Assembly (NCBI GenBank): GCA_900129595.1
Contig: FQWG01000026.1
Span: 1 to 64,000, forward strand
DNA length: 64,000 nt
Source: Flavobacterium frigidimaris
GTDB lineage: Bacteria > Bacteroidota > Bacteroidia > Flavobacteriales > Flavobacteriaceae
Direction: 5' to 3'
The first letter of the stretch is position 1; each line of letters opens with the position of its first letter. The notes below the pieces were generated by a model. The model was not told where the DNA came from and searched no databases. It saw only the letters and a program-made list of their open reading frames with translations. The position numbers and the translations under genes were made by a program. Shown one piece after another: positions 44,123 to 52,997 of the stretch.

Positions 44123-44989
44123 ATGGAAACAGTCATTGAAAATATACCAACCGGAAAACCAAAATGGTTAAAAGTTAAACTTCCAATTGGACAAAAATAC
44201 ACTGAACTTCGTGGTTTGGTTGATAAATATAGCCTGAACACCATTTGCACCTCAGGAAGTTGCCCAAATATGGGTGAATGTTGGGGCGAAGGAACGGCTA
44301 CATTTATGATTTTAGGAAATGTTTGTACACGTTCGTGCGGATTTTGCGGTGTAAAAACCGGAAGACCTGAAACGGTAGATTGGGACGAACCTGAAAAAGT
44401 AGCGCGCTCTATAAAAATCATGAACATCAAACACGCTGTAATTACAAGTGTTGACAGAGATGATTTGAAAGACGGCGGATCTATTATCTGGATTGAAACC
44501 GTAAAGGCAATCCGAAGAATGAACCCGAATACTACTCTTGAAACTCTAATTCCTGATTTTCAGGGAATCGAAAGAAACCTGGACCGAATTGTAGAAGCCA
44601 ATCCTGAAGTCGTATCGCATAATGTTGAAACAGTTCGCCGTTTGACCCGTGAAGTACGTATTCAGGCTAAATACGATCGTAGTTTAGAAGTTTTACGCTA
44701 CCTGAAAGAAAAAGGGATCAACAGAACCAAATCCGGAATTATGTTAGGTCTTGGAGAAACGGAAGAAGAAGTTTTTCAGACAATGACAGATTTACGCAAT
44801 GCAAATGTTGATGTTGTTACTATTGGGCAATATTTACAGCCAAGTAAAAAACATTTACCGGTAAAAGAATTCATCACGCCGGATCAATTTGCTAAATATG
44901 AGCAATTTGGTCTTGAACTAGGTTTCCGTCATGTTGAAAGCGGACCATTGGTTCGTTCTTCATACAAAGCACAAAAACATATTTTATAA
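44123..44989 (+). CDS. lipA: Lipoyl synthase
   Basis: Radical SAM enzyme of 288 residues that inserts two sulfurs into octanoyl groups on lipoyl domains of 2-oxoacid dehydrogenases. Both clusters are visible: the auxiliary one at Cys42, Cys47 and Cys53 (CTSGSCPNMGEC) and the radical SAM one at Cys68, Cys72 and Cys75 (CTRSCGFC). The C-terminal GPLVRSSYKA carries the serine ligand. The length is normal. Confidence 0.97.
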   Translation: METVIENIPTGKPKWLKVKLPIGQKYTELRGLVDKYSLNTICTSGSCPNMGECWGEGTATFMILGNVCTRSCGFCGVKTGRPETVDWDEPEKVARSIKIMNIKHAVITSVDRDDLKDGGSIIWIETVKAIRRMNPNTTLETLIPDFQGIERNLDRIVEANPEVVSHNVETVRRLTREVRIQAKYDRSLEVLRYLKEKGINRTKSGIMLGLGETEEEVFQTMTDLRNANVDVVTIGQYLQPSKKHLPVKEFITPDQFAKYEQFGLELGFRHVESGPLVRSSYKAQKHIL

Positions 44990-45002
44990 AAAAGGTTATT
45001 CG

Positions 45003-45056
45003 TTCAATCGTTTATTTGTTTAATCGCATCGCTGGCTAAACAAATAAACGATTGAA
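45003..45056. repeat. Perfect 20-bp inverted repeat between lipA and gap
   Basis: Arms 45003-45022 and 45037-45056 are exact reverse complements of 20 bp around a 14-nt loop. AT-rich TTTAAACAAATAAAT follows. It may terminate lipA or stabilise transcripts; no T-run follows immediately. Confidence 0.85.
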
Positions 45057-45081
45057 CAATTTAAACAAATAAATAAAGCAC

Positions 45082-46080
45082 TTGAAAACAAGAATTGCTA
45101 TTAACGGTTTCGGAAGGATTGGTAGAAATTTATTCCGTTTACTTTTAAACCATCCTGACATTGAAGTCGTTGCCATCAACGACATTGCCGATAATAAAAC
45201 CATGGCGCATTTGATAAAATACGACAGTATTCACGGTGTTTTACCTTTTATTGTTAGCCATGACGAAAAAGGAATAATTGTAAACGAGAAACATTATCTG
45301 TTTTTTCATGAAAAAAGCATTTCAAAACTAGACTGGAAAAGCCATAATATTGATTTCGTAATAGAATCAACAGGAAAATATAAAACGCACGAAGAACTTA
45401 ATGCCCATCTTGAAGCCGGAGCAAAAAAAGTAATTCTTTCAGCACCATCAGAAGTCGATACGATCAAAACAGTCGTTTTAGGCGTTAACGAAAATATTCT
45501 GGACGGAAGCGAAAACATCGTTTCAAATGCAAGCTGCACGACAAATAATGCTGCTCCGATGATAAAAATCATCGATGAATTGTGCGGAATTGAGCAAGCA
45601 TACATCACAACGATTCATTCTTACACGACAGACCAAAGCCTTCACGACCAGCCACATAAGGACTTGCGACGTGCCAGAGGCGCAAGTCAGTCAATTGTTC
45701 CAACAACTACAGGTGCAGCTAAGGCATTAACAAAAATTTTTCCTAAATTGCATCAAAAAATCGGGGGTTGCGGAATTCGCGTTCCTGTTCCTGATGGTTC
45801 ATTGACAGATATCACGTTTAATGTAAAACGTGCTGTTACTATTGAAGAAATAAATAAAGCATTTCAAGAAGCCTCAAAAACAAATTTAAAAGGAATATTA
45901 GATTATACAGAAGATCCTATTGTTTCTGTTGATGTAATTGGCAATACACATTCGTGTTTATTTGACGCGCAATTAACCTCCGTTATTGACAAAATGGTAA
46001 AAGTTGTGGGTTGGTACGATAATGAAATTGGCTATTCATCAAGATTAATTGATTTGATTTTGCTTATAAGAAAAACATAA
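45082..46080 (+). CDS. gap: Glyceraldehyde-3-phosphate dehydrogenase (type I)
   Basis: Glycolytic enzyme of 332 residues. The Rossmann start is KTRIAINGFGRIGRN and the Asp of AINDIAD at about 34 favours NAD. The catalytic Cys152 sits in SNASCTTNNAAP, and GWYDNEIGYSSR is near the C-terminus. The start codon is TTG at 45082; no ATG is available upstream in frame. The sequence NNAAP and YTTDQSLHDQPHKDLRRAR look like a normal GapA/GapB-type enzyme. Erythrose-4-phosphate dehydrogenase is an unlikely alternative. Confidence 0.94.
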   Translation: MKTRIAINGFGRIGRNLFRLLLNHPDIEVVAINDIADNKTMAHLIKYDSIHGVLPFIVSHDEKGIIVNEKHYLFFHEKSISKLDWKSHNIDFVIESTGKYKTHEELNAHLEAGAKKVILSAPSEVDTIKTVVLGVNENILDGSENIVSNASCTTNNAAPMIKIIDELCGIEQAYITTIHSYTTDQSLHDQPHKDLRRARGASQSIVPTTTGAAKALTKIFPKLHQKIGGCGIRVPVPDGSLTDITFNVKRAVTIEEINKAFQEASKTNLKGILDYTEDPIVSVDVIGNTHSCLFDAQLTSVIDKMVKVVGWYDNEIGYSSRLIDLILLIRKT

Positions 46081-46106
46081 GATTCATTGTAAAAGCATTG
46101 CAATAC

Positions 46107-48278
46107 ATGAAATACCATTATTTTATTCTTTTTTGTTTTTTTAATTCATTTTTGTATTCTCAAACTAAAAAGAATACGGATAGTGTCATCTATTACAACA
46201 AGTTAGTCAAAAGCAATCTTAACAATAAAAAGTACGATCAGGCAGTTTTTTACACTAAAAAATCAATCCATTTTTGTGAAGCAAATCATGAATCTGAAAG
46301 TTTAGCCAATCAGACTTTCAAACTGGGCAAGATTTACTACAATCAGAAAAAATATGAAGAAGCCCTAAAAAGCTTCCATAAAAGTATTTCCTTATTCAGT
46401 ACTTTAAAACCTACTTGCACAAAAGTACTAGCCTTGCATTATATAGGCACAACCAATACGGCTAAAGGCGATTATAAAACTGCTGAGATTTATTATAAAA
46501 AAGCAGATGACCTTCTTAAGGAATTAAAAATCGTTGATCAGGCTCAGGTTCTTAATTACCAGAAAGCAATTGCTTTAAAAACCAATAAAGATTTACCATT
46601 AGCCGCCAAAACTTTCCTCGAAATCACAAAGAAACCGGATAATCCTTCGCTTTCAAAAACAAAAACCAATTCTTACTATCAACTTGGATTAATTGAGACG
46701 CAGCTCAAACGAAATGATTCTGCGATCATTTATTTTGACAACGCTTTGGACTACAGCAATAAAAACAATGATCTGAAGCAAAAGTCAAAAATTATTTTAG
46801 CGATAAGCAAATACTACAAACAAAATAAAAATTTTGATCTCGCCTACTCTTACTTAGACGAACATTATCAGATCGAAAATTATATCCTGAAATTAAAAAA
46901 TGCCAAACTGGATTTTAATGAATTTCAAAAATTCAAAAAGAATCAATCCTTAAACAACACAATTAAACGGGAAAGCGAAGAAAAAATTCAATTAAAAACG
47001 TATCGTTACTCAAAGTTGGTGAGCATTCTGGCGATCGCCCTTATTTCGATTTTATCCCTTTTGAGTCTGGCATTGTATAAAAATAATATTATCCGAAATC
47101 AAAATAATTTACTTTTAAGAGAAAAAAACAAAGAACTTATTTTAGCCAAAAACAAAGCTGAAAAAGCATCAAAAGCCAGATCAGAATTTCTATCTACTGT
47201 AAGCCACGAACTTCGTACACCATTAAACGCCATTAACGGAATCACACATTTATTGCTCGAAGACAATCCTAAGAAGACACAATTAAAATATTTAGAATCG
47301 TTAAAATTCTCGGGAAACTATCTGACTACTTTTATCAATGAGATTCTTGAAATCAATAAAATAGACTCAACTAAAGTCGAAATAGAGAACATTACATTTA
47401 ACCTTAAAGAGTTATTATTCAACATTCAAAGTTCATTAAAAGAACTAGCGACAGCCAATAAAAATTATTTCAACCTTGAAATAGACAAAGCTATTCCGGA
47501 TAACTTAATTGGAGATCCCACTAAAATATCGCAGATCATCCTTAATTTGATTAATAATGCATTAAAATTTACACAGAACGGAAATGTAAATGTAATTGCA
47601 AAACTATATGCTATAACAGAAGAGAATGCTACGGTTTATTTTGAAATTGTAGATACAGGAATCGGCATACCCGAAGACAAACTACAAACTGTTTTTGAAA
47701 GCTTTTCGCAAGGATCAATAGAAGTAAATCGAAAATATGGCGGAACCGGTCTGGGGCTTACAATTGTAAAGAAACTAATTGAACTTTTAGGCGGGGAAAT
47801 AAAACTAAAAAGTGAAGTGGGTAAAGGCTCTACTTTTACCTTTAAATTAGATTTTAAAATTAACAAAGAACCTCTTGAAACAGTGGAAGAAAAAAAACCA
47901 TACAACGACAATCAACTAAAGCATAAATCTATTTTATTGATTGAAGACAATAAAATCAATCAAATGATTACCCGAAAAATGCTTGAGAACAAGGCAATTT
48001 CCTGCGAGATCATCGATAATGGCGAAGATGCTGTTGAGCTTTTGAAAATAAAACGCTTTGATATGATTTTAATGGATGTTCACTTACCCGGAATCAACGG
48101 GACAACTGCGACAAAGCTAATCAGGGAGTTTGACAAAACCACTCCTATAATTGCATTAACAGCTATTTCGCTTGACGAAAACAGAGATATGCTTTTGTCT
48201 TACGGAATGAACGATGTAATTACAAAACCATTTGTTCCGGACGAATTTTATAGTACAATTGCCAAATTTTTTGATTAG
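46107..48278 (+). CDS. TPR-containing hybrid sensor histidine kinase/response regulator
   Basis: One-protein two-component system of about 723 residues from the ATG at 46107 (a TTG at 46098 is in frame). A signal or membrane start is followed by a periplasmic TPR region (about 30-280), a membrane helix (about 303-325) and a coiled coil. The HisKA domain has His near 367 (FLSTVSHELRTPLNAI), then the HATPase (NLINNALKF, DTGIGIPEDKL, GGTGLGLTIVKKL). A C-terminal receiver has its phospho-acceptor Asp in ILMDVHLPGINGTTATKL. There is no output DNA-binding domain and no obvious partner gene next to it, so the target is unknown. Confidence 0.93.
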   Translation: MKYHYFILFCFFNSFLYSQTKKNTDSVIYYNKLVKSNLNNKKYDQAVFYTKKSIHFCEANHESESLANQTFKLGKIYYNQKKYEEALKSFHKSISLFSTLKPTCTKVLALHYIGTTNTAKGDYKTAEIYYKKADDLLKELKIVDQAQVLNYQKAIALKTNKDLPLAAKTFLEITKKPDNPSLSKTKTNSYYQLGLIETQLKRNDSAIIYFDNALDYSNKNNDLKQKSKIILAISKYYKQNKNFDLAYSYLDEHYQIENYILKLKNAKLDFNEFQKFKKNQSLNNTIKRESEEKIQLKTYRYSKLVSILAIALISILSLLSLALYKNNIIRNQNNLLLREKNKELILAKNKAEKASKARSEFLSTVSHELRTPLNAINGITHLLLEDNPKKTQLKYLESLKFSGNYLTTFINEILEINKIDSTKVEIENITFNLKELLFNIQSSLKELATANKNYFNLEIDKAIPDNLIGDPTKISQIILNLINNALKFTQNGNVNVIAKLYAITEENATVYFEIVDTGIGIPEDKLQTVFESFSQGSIEVNRKYGGTGLGLTIVKKLIELLGGEIKLKSEVGKGSTFTFKLDFKINKEPLETVEEKKPYNDNQLKHKSILLIEDNKINQMITRKMLENKAISCEIIDNGEDAVELLKIKRFDMILMDVHLPGINGTTATKLIREFDKTTPIIALTAISLDENRDMLLSYGMNDVITKPFVPDEFYSTIAKFFD

Positions 48279-48281
48279 GTC

Positions 48282-49304
48282 TTAAGATTCTGATTGTCCT
48301 TTTATATACTCTAAAACTGTCGCATCAAAATTTTGCTGATGGTTGATAAACGTACTTTTTATTGGTAAATAATACAAGTGCGAAATCAATTTTGAATCCT
48401 TCAAACGCACGTAATCTTTCTCTGTTGTAATAATCTTTTTGTTTTGTGCTTTATTCAGAATCGTTTCTAAATCTGCATCAGAAAAATGATGGTGATCCGG
48501 AAAAGTCAGGCATTCGTCATTTTCATTTTTCAAATAATCAAAAAACGGCGTTGGTTTTGCAATTCCTGCCAGAAGCAATTTCGATTCATTTTTTATTTCA
48601 TTCACAGCAATTTTACCCTCTTTACTATATATAAAATCATCATAATCGATATAAGTAAAATAGATTTGCTGCGAACAGGTAAGTTTTAACTTCAGGCGGA
48701 TTTGTTCTTGTTCTTCACTGGATAAATCCTTTGGACATTTTGTAACTATAATAATATTTGCTCTGTTTGCCCCACTTCTGCTTTCACGCAAATTTCCTGT
48801 TGGCAACATAAAATCGTCGGCATACAGATCATCATAAGAACTTAATAAAATATAAAAACCTGCTTTTACTTTTCGGTGTTGATAGGCATCATCCAATAAA
48901 ACAACCTGAGGTTTTTCGTTTTGCGAAAGCAATTGTATAATTCCGTTTGTTCTGTCGGCATCAACTGCTACCTGAATATTAGGAAATTTTTGATAAAACT
49001 GAAAAGGCTCATCACCCACAATCTCAGCATTTGAAGTAGCACTGGCCAAAACAAAACCTTCAGACTTTCGTTTATAACCACGGCTTAGAGTCGCCACTTT
49101 ATAGCGATCCGATAATAACCTGATTAAATATTCTATTTGAGGTGTTTTGCCGGTTCCGCCAACACTCAGATTTCCAACAGCAATAACCGGAATGTCAAAT
49201 GATGTTGATTTCAGTATTCCTTTATCAAAAAGAAAATTTCTGATTGAGGTAATGAATCCGTATAAAATAGCAAACGGGAAAAGTAGTATTCGAAGTAATT
49301 TCAT
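48282..49304 (-). CDS. lpxK: Tetraacyldisaccharide 4'-kinase
   Basis: Membrane-associated kinase of 340 residues that phosphorylates the 4' position of the lipid A precursor. An N-terminal membrane helix (about 8-25) precedes the P-loop VGNLSVGGTGKTP near 41-53. VLLDDAYQHRKVKAG carries the catalytic Asp-His region. ITTEKDYVRLKD lies near the C-terminus. It lies four bases downstream of a toxin-antitoxin pair and is probably read through from it. Confidence 0.95.
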   Translation of the reverse strand: MKLLRILLFPFAILYGFITSIRNFLFDKGILKSTSFDIPVIAVGNLSVGGTGKTPQIEYLIRLLSDRYKVATLSRGYKRKSEGFVLASATSNAEIVGDEPFQFYQKFPNIQVAVDADRTNGIIQLLSQNEKPQVVLLDDAYQHRKVKAGFYILLSSYDDLYADDFMLPTGNLRESRSGANRANIIIVTKCPKDLSSEEQEQIRLKLKLTCSQQIYFTYIDYDDFIYSKEGKIAVNEIKNESKLLLAGIAKPTPFFDYLKNENDECLTFPDHHHFSDADLETILNKAQNKKIITTEKDYVRLKDSKLISHLYYLPIKSTFINHQQNFDATVLEYIKGQSES

Positions 49305-49308
49305 AAAG

Positions 49309-49590
49309 TTATTTATCGGAATAATGTCCCATTGCAGAGATTACAAAAACGGTTACAACTTCATCATCTACACGATAAATCAACCGATCTTTTTGATTAA
49401 TTTTTCTTGACCAGAATCCTGAATATTCATATTTTAAAGGCTCAGGATTTCCAAAACCTTCATATGGATTATCAGTAAGATCTATTAAAATTTTAACAAT
49501 ATTTTTAATAGAAATTTTATTTCCTGATTTTTTATGTTTTTCAATATCCTGATTTGCACTTTTAGTTACTTCAACCCTAAACTTCCCCAT
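49309..49590 (-). CDS. Txe/YoeB family type II toxin
   Basis: Predicted ribosome-associated mRNA endonuclease of 93 residues. The RelE/YoeB fold is indicated by FRVEVTKSANQDIEKHKKSG and the C-terminal FWSRKINQKDRLIYRVDDEVVTVFVISAMGHYSDK, with the Arg and final His positions typical of YoeB. It overlaps the end of the antitoxin gene by 25 bases and lies just upstream of lpxK. Confidence 0.9.
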   Translation of the reverse strand: MGKFRVEVTKSANQDIEKHKKSGNKISIKNIVKILIDLTDNPYEGFGNPEPLKYEYSGFWSRKINQKDRLIYRVDDEVVTVFVISAMGHYSDK

Positions 49591-49814
49591 ATATCATTTG
49601 GATCTAGCGTTGTAGTCTCGCCATTTTTAATATTTTCTTCTGCTTTTTTTACTTTTTCAATAAATTCAGAGCTATAAATACTTGGCTCTTCATTAACCTG
49701 TCCATAAACTGGCTCAACGATCTCAATACCTTCGACACCTTTAAAAAAAGCTTCAAACATCGCCATAAATGCTTTTCCTGTCTTCGTTTGCTCGTTAATT
49801 TTTATTGTAGTCAT
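49566..49814 (-). CDS. Antitoxin of the YoeB-type pair
   Basis: Protein of 82 residues from the ATG at 49814 (MTTIKINEQTKTGKAFMAMFEAFF). The frame is open further upstream to 49895, but that stretch covers the promoter and the tandem operator-like repeats. The N-terminus should bind DNA and the acidic C-terminus (KKAEENIKNGETTTLDPNDIWGSLGL) should wrap the toxin. Family membership is less clear than for the toxin. The pair is identified by order, overlap and size. Confidence 0.85.
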   Translation of the reverse strand: MTTIKINEQTKTGKAFMAMFEAFFKGVEGIEIVEPVYGQVNEEPSIYSSEFIEKVKKAEENIKNGETTTLDPNDIWGSLGLK

Positions 49815-49833
49815 AACTTTAGATTTTGAAACA

Positions 49834-49881
49834 CAAAGATACAAAATTAGTATTACTCGTATTATCAGTATTACTCGTATT
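49834..49881 (-). promoter_or_regulatory. Promoter and tandem operator of the toxin-antitoxin pair
   Basis: Two 15-bp copies of AGTATTACTCGTATT (49849-49863 and 49867-49881) repeat with an 18-bp period. The minus-strand -7 box TATCTTTG (49834-49841) follows. The repeats would cover the -33 region, as expected for autorepression by antitoxin or the complex. Confidence 0.65.
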
Positions 49882-49941
49882 GCCAATTTACACAAACAAT
49901 ATTATTTAAATATTTTAAAATTGACAGGTTTATTCGTTAAT

Positions 49942-50012
49942 TTGTTTCAGGTCTTAAGTTTCAAGTTTCTATATAAAACCTGAAACAAATTAAACCTGAA
50001 ACCTGAAACAAA
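49942..50012. repeat. Dispersed GTTTCAGGTTTCAAG-type palindrome (family A)
   Basis: The left arm TGTTTCAGGTCTTAAGTTTC and the right arm AAACCTGAAACCTGAAACAA form an imperfect hairpin. It lies just upstream of the Nif3-like gene. Confidence 0.6.
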
Positions 50013-50017
50013 AAACA

Positions 50018-51112
50018 ATGAAGATCAAAGAAATATTAACGGTTCTCGAAGAAATGGCACCTTTGGCTTACGCCGAAGATTTTGACAATGTTGGACTTTT
50101 AGTTGGCGATGCTGAAACCGAAAGTACCGGAGTTTTAGTTTGTCACGATGCTTTGGAAAATGTAATTGAAGAAGCCATCAGTAAAAACTGCAATCTGGTA
50201 GTTTGTTTTCACCCGATTTTATTCTCCGGAATTAAAAAAATTACAGGCAAAAATTATGTGGAGCGGGCAATTCTAAAAGCAATTAAAAACGACATCGCCA
50301 TTTATGCCGTTCACACCGCGCTGGACAATCATTCTGCAGGCGTTAATAAAATATTTTGCGATGCTTTAGGCTTAACCAATACAAAGGTTTTGATTCCGAA
50401 ACAGAATTTTATTCAAAAATTAGTTACTTATACCACTCCGGATAACTCTGATAAAGTTCGAAATGCTATGTTTGAAGCTGGGGCCGGAACGATTGGGAAT
50501 TATGACAACTGCAGTTTTAATACCGAAGGCTTTTTTACTTTTCAGGGAAACGAAGACAGTAATCCTGTAATTGGAGAGAGAGGAAAATTACATACCGGAA
50601 CCGAAATAAAAATCGAAGTTATCTTTGAAAAACATTTACAGTCTAAAATCCTGAAAGCACTTTTTACAAATCATATTTACGAAGAAGTCGCTTATGAGGT
50701 TTATAATCTTGAGAATTCACATCAGAATATCGGACTGGGAATGATTGGTGAATTTGAAACTGATATGGACGAAAAAGATTTTCTGCTTTTTGTAAAAGAA
50801 AAAATGATCGCTGACGGAATTCGCCATTCTTCTTTTTTAGGAAAAAAAATCAAGAAAGTTGCCGTTTTAGGCGGTTCTGGAAGTTTTGCCATAAAAAATG
50901 CAATTATGGCCGGAGCCGATGCTTTTTTGACTGCTGATTTAAAATACCATCAATTTTACGAAGCAGAAAACCGACTTCTTTTAGCCGATATTGGTCATTT
51001 TGAGAGCGAACGCTATACAAAAAACTATATTGTTGATTATCTTCGAAAAAAAATCCTTAATTTTGCCATCATTTTATCAGAAGAAAATACAAATCCAGTT
51101 AAGTACTTATAG
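50018..51112 (+). CDS. Nif3-like dinuclear metal-centre protein
   Basis: Protein of 364 residues of the NIF3/YqfO family. Conserved metal-binding blocks include DNVGLLVGD, CFHPILFSGIKKITG, YAVHTALDN and near the end LADIGHFESE. The long insert (about 130-235) is the PII-like domain found in YqfO-type members. It is sometimes annotated as GTP cyclohydrolase I type 2; the real reaction is uncertain. The next gene begins three bases after the stop. Confidence 0.92.
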   Translation: MKIKEILTVLEEMAPLAYAEDFDNVGLLVGDAETESTGVLVCHDALENVIEEAISKNCNLVVCFHPILFSGIKKITGKNYVERAILKAIKNDIAIYAVHTALDNHSAGVNKIFCDALGLTNTKVLIPKQNFIQKLVTYTTPDNSDKVRNAMFEAGAGTIGNYDNCSFNTEGFFTFQGNEDSNPVIGERGKLHTGTEIKIEVIFEKHLQSKILKALFTNHIYEEVAYEVYNLENSHQNIGLGMIGEFETDMDEKDFLLFVKEKMIADGIRHSSFLGKKIKKVAVLGGSGSFAIKNAIMAGADAFLTADLKYHQFYEAENRLLLADIGHFESERYTKNYIVDYLRKKILNFAIILSEENTNPVKYL

Positions 51113-51115
51113 AAT

Positions 51116-51895
51116 ATGGCGAATACGAAAGAATTAAGTGTTGAGGACAAGTTAAGAGCAATATACGATTTACAGCTTATTGACTCTAGAATTGACGAAA
51201 TCAGAAACGTGAGAGGTGAACTTCCTTTAGAAGTGGAAGATCTTGAAGATGAAGTTGCAGGGTTAAGCACGCGTTCAGAAAAACTGAAAAGTGAACTTGA
51301 GGTTATTGAAGATCTTATCAAATCGAAGAAAAACGCGATTGATGAGCACAAAGAGGTTATCAAAAAATACACAAAACAACAAGAATCAGTTCGTAATAAC
51401 AGAGAATTTAATTCTTTGACTAAAGAGGTTGAATTTCAGGAATTAGAAATTCAATTGGCTGAAAAGCAAATCAAAGAAATGAAAGCTTCTATCGAACATA
51501 AAAAAGAAGTTACTTCTAATTTAAAAGAAAAACTTGACGCTAAAAGTTCGCACTTAAAACATAAAAAATCTGAATTGGATGCTATTATGGCTGAAACTCA
51601 AAAAGAAGAAATCTTCTTATCTGAGAAATCAGCTGAGTTTTCTGCTCAGATTGAAGAAAGATTATTAGCTGCTTATACAAGAATCAGAACTAGTGTTCGT
51701 AATGGTTTGGCTGTTGTATCTATCGAAAGAGGTGCGTCTGCAGGGTCATTCTTCACTATTCCGCCACAGACTCAGGTCGAAATCGCTTCCAGAAAGAAAA
51801 TCATTACTGATGAGCACTCTGGAAGAATTTTAGTTGACAGCGCACTAGCTGAAGAAGAAAAAGAAAAAATGGAACAATTGTTCTCTAAATTCTAA
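51116..51895 (+). CDS. Coiled-coil protein with degenerate C4 zinc-ribbon domain
   Basis: Protein of 259 residues. A long helical coiled coil (about 10-190) precedes a C-terminal domain that aligns with the C4-type zinc ribbon, seen as IPPQTQVEIASRKKIITDEHSGRILVD. The family normally has four Cys in this part, but the entire protein contains no cysteine, so it cannot bind zinc this way. It is paired with the Nif3-like gene, a combination common in bacteria. The role is unknown; a nucleic-acid or scaffold role has been suggested for the family. A terminator follows. Confidence 0.9.
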   Translation: MANTKELSVEDKLRAIYDLQLIDSRIDEIRNVRGELPLEVEDLEDEVAGLSTRSEKLKSELEVIEDLIKSKKNAIDEHKEVIKKYTKQQESVRNNREFNSLTKEVEFQELEIQLAEKQIKEMKASIEHKKEVTSNLKEKLDAKSSHLKHKKSELDAIMAETQKEEIFLSEKSAEFSAQIEERLLAAYTRIRTSVRNGLAVVSIERGASAGSFFTIPPQTQVEIASRKKIITDEHSGRILVDSALAEEEKEKMEQLFSKF

Positions 51896-51901
51896 ATACG
51901 A

Positions 51902-51927
51902 GTCCCGATTTTATCGGGACTTTTTTT
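51902..51927 (+). terminator. Terminator after the coiled-coil gene
   Basis: GTCCCGAT and ATCGGGAC form an 8-bp stem with a 3-nt loop and a run of eight T. Confidence 0.92.
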
Positions 51928-51942
51928 TACAAGTATTTTTTT

Positions 51943-52000
51943 GCCACAAATTTCACGAATTAGTACAAATTAATTAGTGTGAATCTGTGAAATTCGTGGC
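51943..52000. repeat. Dispersed GCCACAAATTTCAC palindrome (family C)
   Basis: GCCACAAATTTCAC (51943-51956) and GTGAAATTCGTGGC (51987-52000) pair over 14 bp with one mismatch. A further partial unit, AATCTGTGGCAAAA, follows to about 52046. Confidence 0.7.
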
Positions 52001-52075
52001 GAAACTTTTTACTAATCCGTGAAAATCATTTTAATCTGTGGCAAAACATTTTTTATCTTTATAAAAAAATAAGTT

Positions 52076-52948
52076 TTGGGAATTAAAAAAGGAATTCGTT
52101 TCATTACACTAAAATCAGTTGGATCATACATTAACATCTTAAGTTATGTGCGTCCGCAAAAAGCTGTCGAACTTTCTTATGCTCTTTTTAGCCAACCCCG
52201 AATTGGAAGATTGCAAAAAGAAAACTTACCCAAAATATTAAAAAACACAGAAACGGAAACGTTTCACCATAACGAACATCATTTTCAAACTTATATCTGG
52301 AAAGGAAACGAAACTAAAATCCTGCTGGTTCACGGATGGGAAAGTAATGCTGCACGCTGGAAAAAAACATTACCTCATCTTCAGAAATCAGGAAGTACTA
52401 TTATTGCTATTGATGCTCCGGCTCACGGACAAAGCAGCGGTAAAGAATTCAATATTCCGCTTTATGCTGAATTTATAAACAAAGCGGTCGAAAAGTACCA
52501 ACCCTCAATTATTATCGGACATTCTATTGGTGGCGCAGCTTGTGTGTATCATCAATACTTATTCCCAAATACCAGTATTAATAAAATGGTGATTCTTGGA
52601 GCGCCATCAGATTTAAAAACTTTGATAGACAATTATATTGCGATGCTGAGTCTGAACACTAAGATGTTTTCGCTTTTAGAAACTAAATTTATTAGTCGTT
52701 TCAATTTTAAAATAAGCGACTTCTCTGCGCAAAAATTTGCATCTGAGTTTAATGTTGACGGCTTTATTGCGCATGATACTTCAGATAAAATTGTTTCTTT
52801 TCAGGAAGGTCAAAAAATTGCGAGTAATTGGAAAAACAGTCGGTTTATCGAAACTAAAGGTTTAGGCCACGGAATGCATGACGATGAATTGTATGAGAAG
52901 GTAATTGAGTTTTTGTTTTCTGAAGGTTCTAAGCCACTAAGTCGCTAA
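52076..52948 (+). CDS. Alpha/beta hydrolase
   Basis: Hydrolase of 290 residues. The oxyanion-side HGWESNAARW, DAPAHGQSSG and the nucleophile elbow GHSIGGAA (Ser near 158) are visible. The catalytic His is likely in GLGHGMHDDELY and the Asp in HDTSDKIVSF. The start is TTG at 52076, immediately after TATCTTTA that resembles a -7 box. The substrate is unknown. Confidence 0.87.
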   Translation: MGIKKGIRFITLKSVGSYINILSYVRPQKAVELSYALFSQPRIGRLQKENLPKILKNTETETFHHNEHHFQTYIWKGNETKILLVHGWESNAARWKKTLPHLQKSGSTIIAIDAPAHGQSSGKEFNIPLYAEFINKAVEKYQPSIIIGHSIGGAACVYHQYLFPNTSINKMVILGAPSDLKTLIDNYIAMLSLNTKMFSLLETKFISRFNFKISDFSAQKFASEFNVDGFIAHDTSDKIVSFQEGQKIASNWKNSRFIETKGLGHGMHDDELYEKVIEFLFSEGSKPLSR

Positions 52949-52997
52949 GACACTAATTTTTTGGCAACTATTTTAGGTTGTAAAAAAATCTAAAATT

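Noticed and set aside
49849..49881. Possible CRISPR-like repeats
   Set aside because: There are only two copies with a 3-bp gap and no spacers. They are better explained as operator repeats of the toxin-antitoxin pair.
49815..49895. N-terminal extension of the antitoxin reading frame
   Set aside because: The region contains the promoter box and the two operator-like repeats. The extension encodes a hydrophobic stretch made by those repeats, while MTTIKINEQ is a normal antitoxin start.
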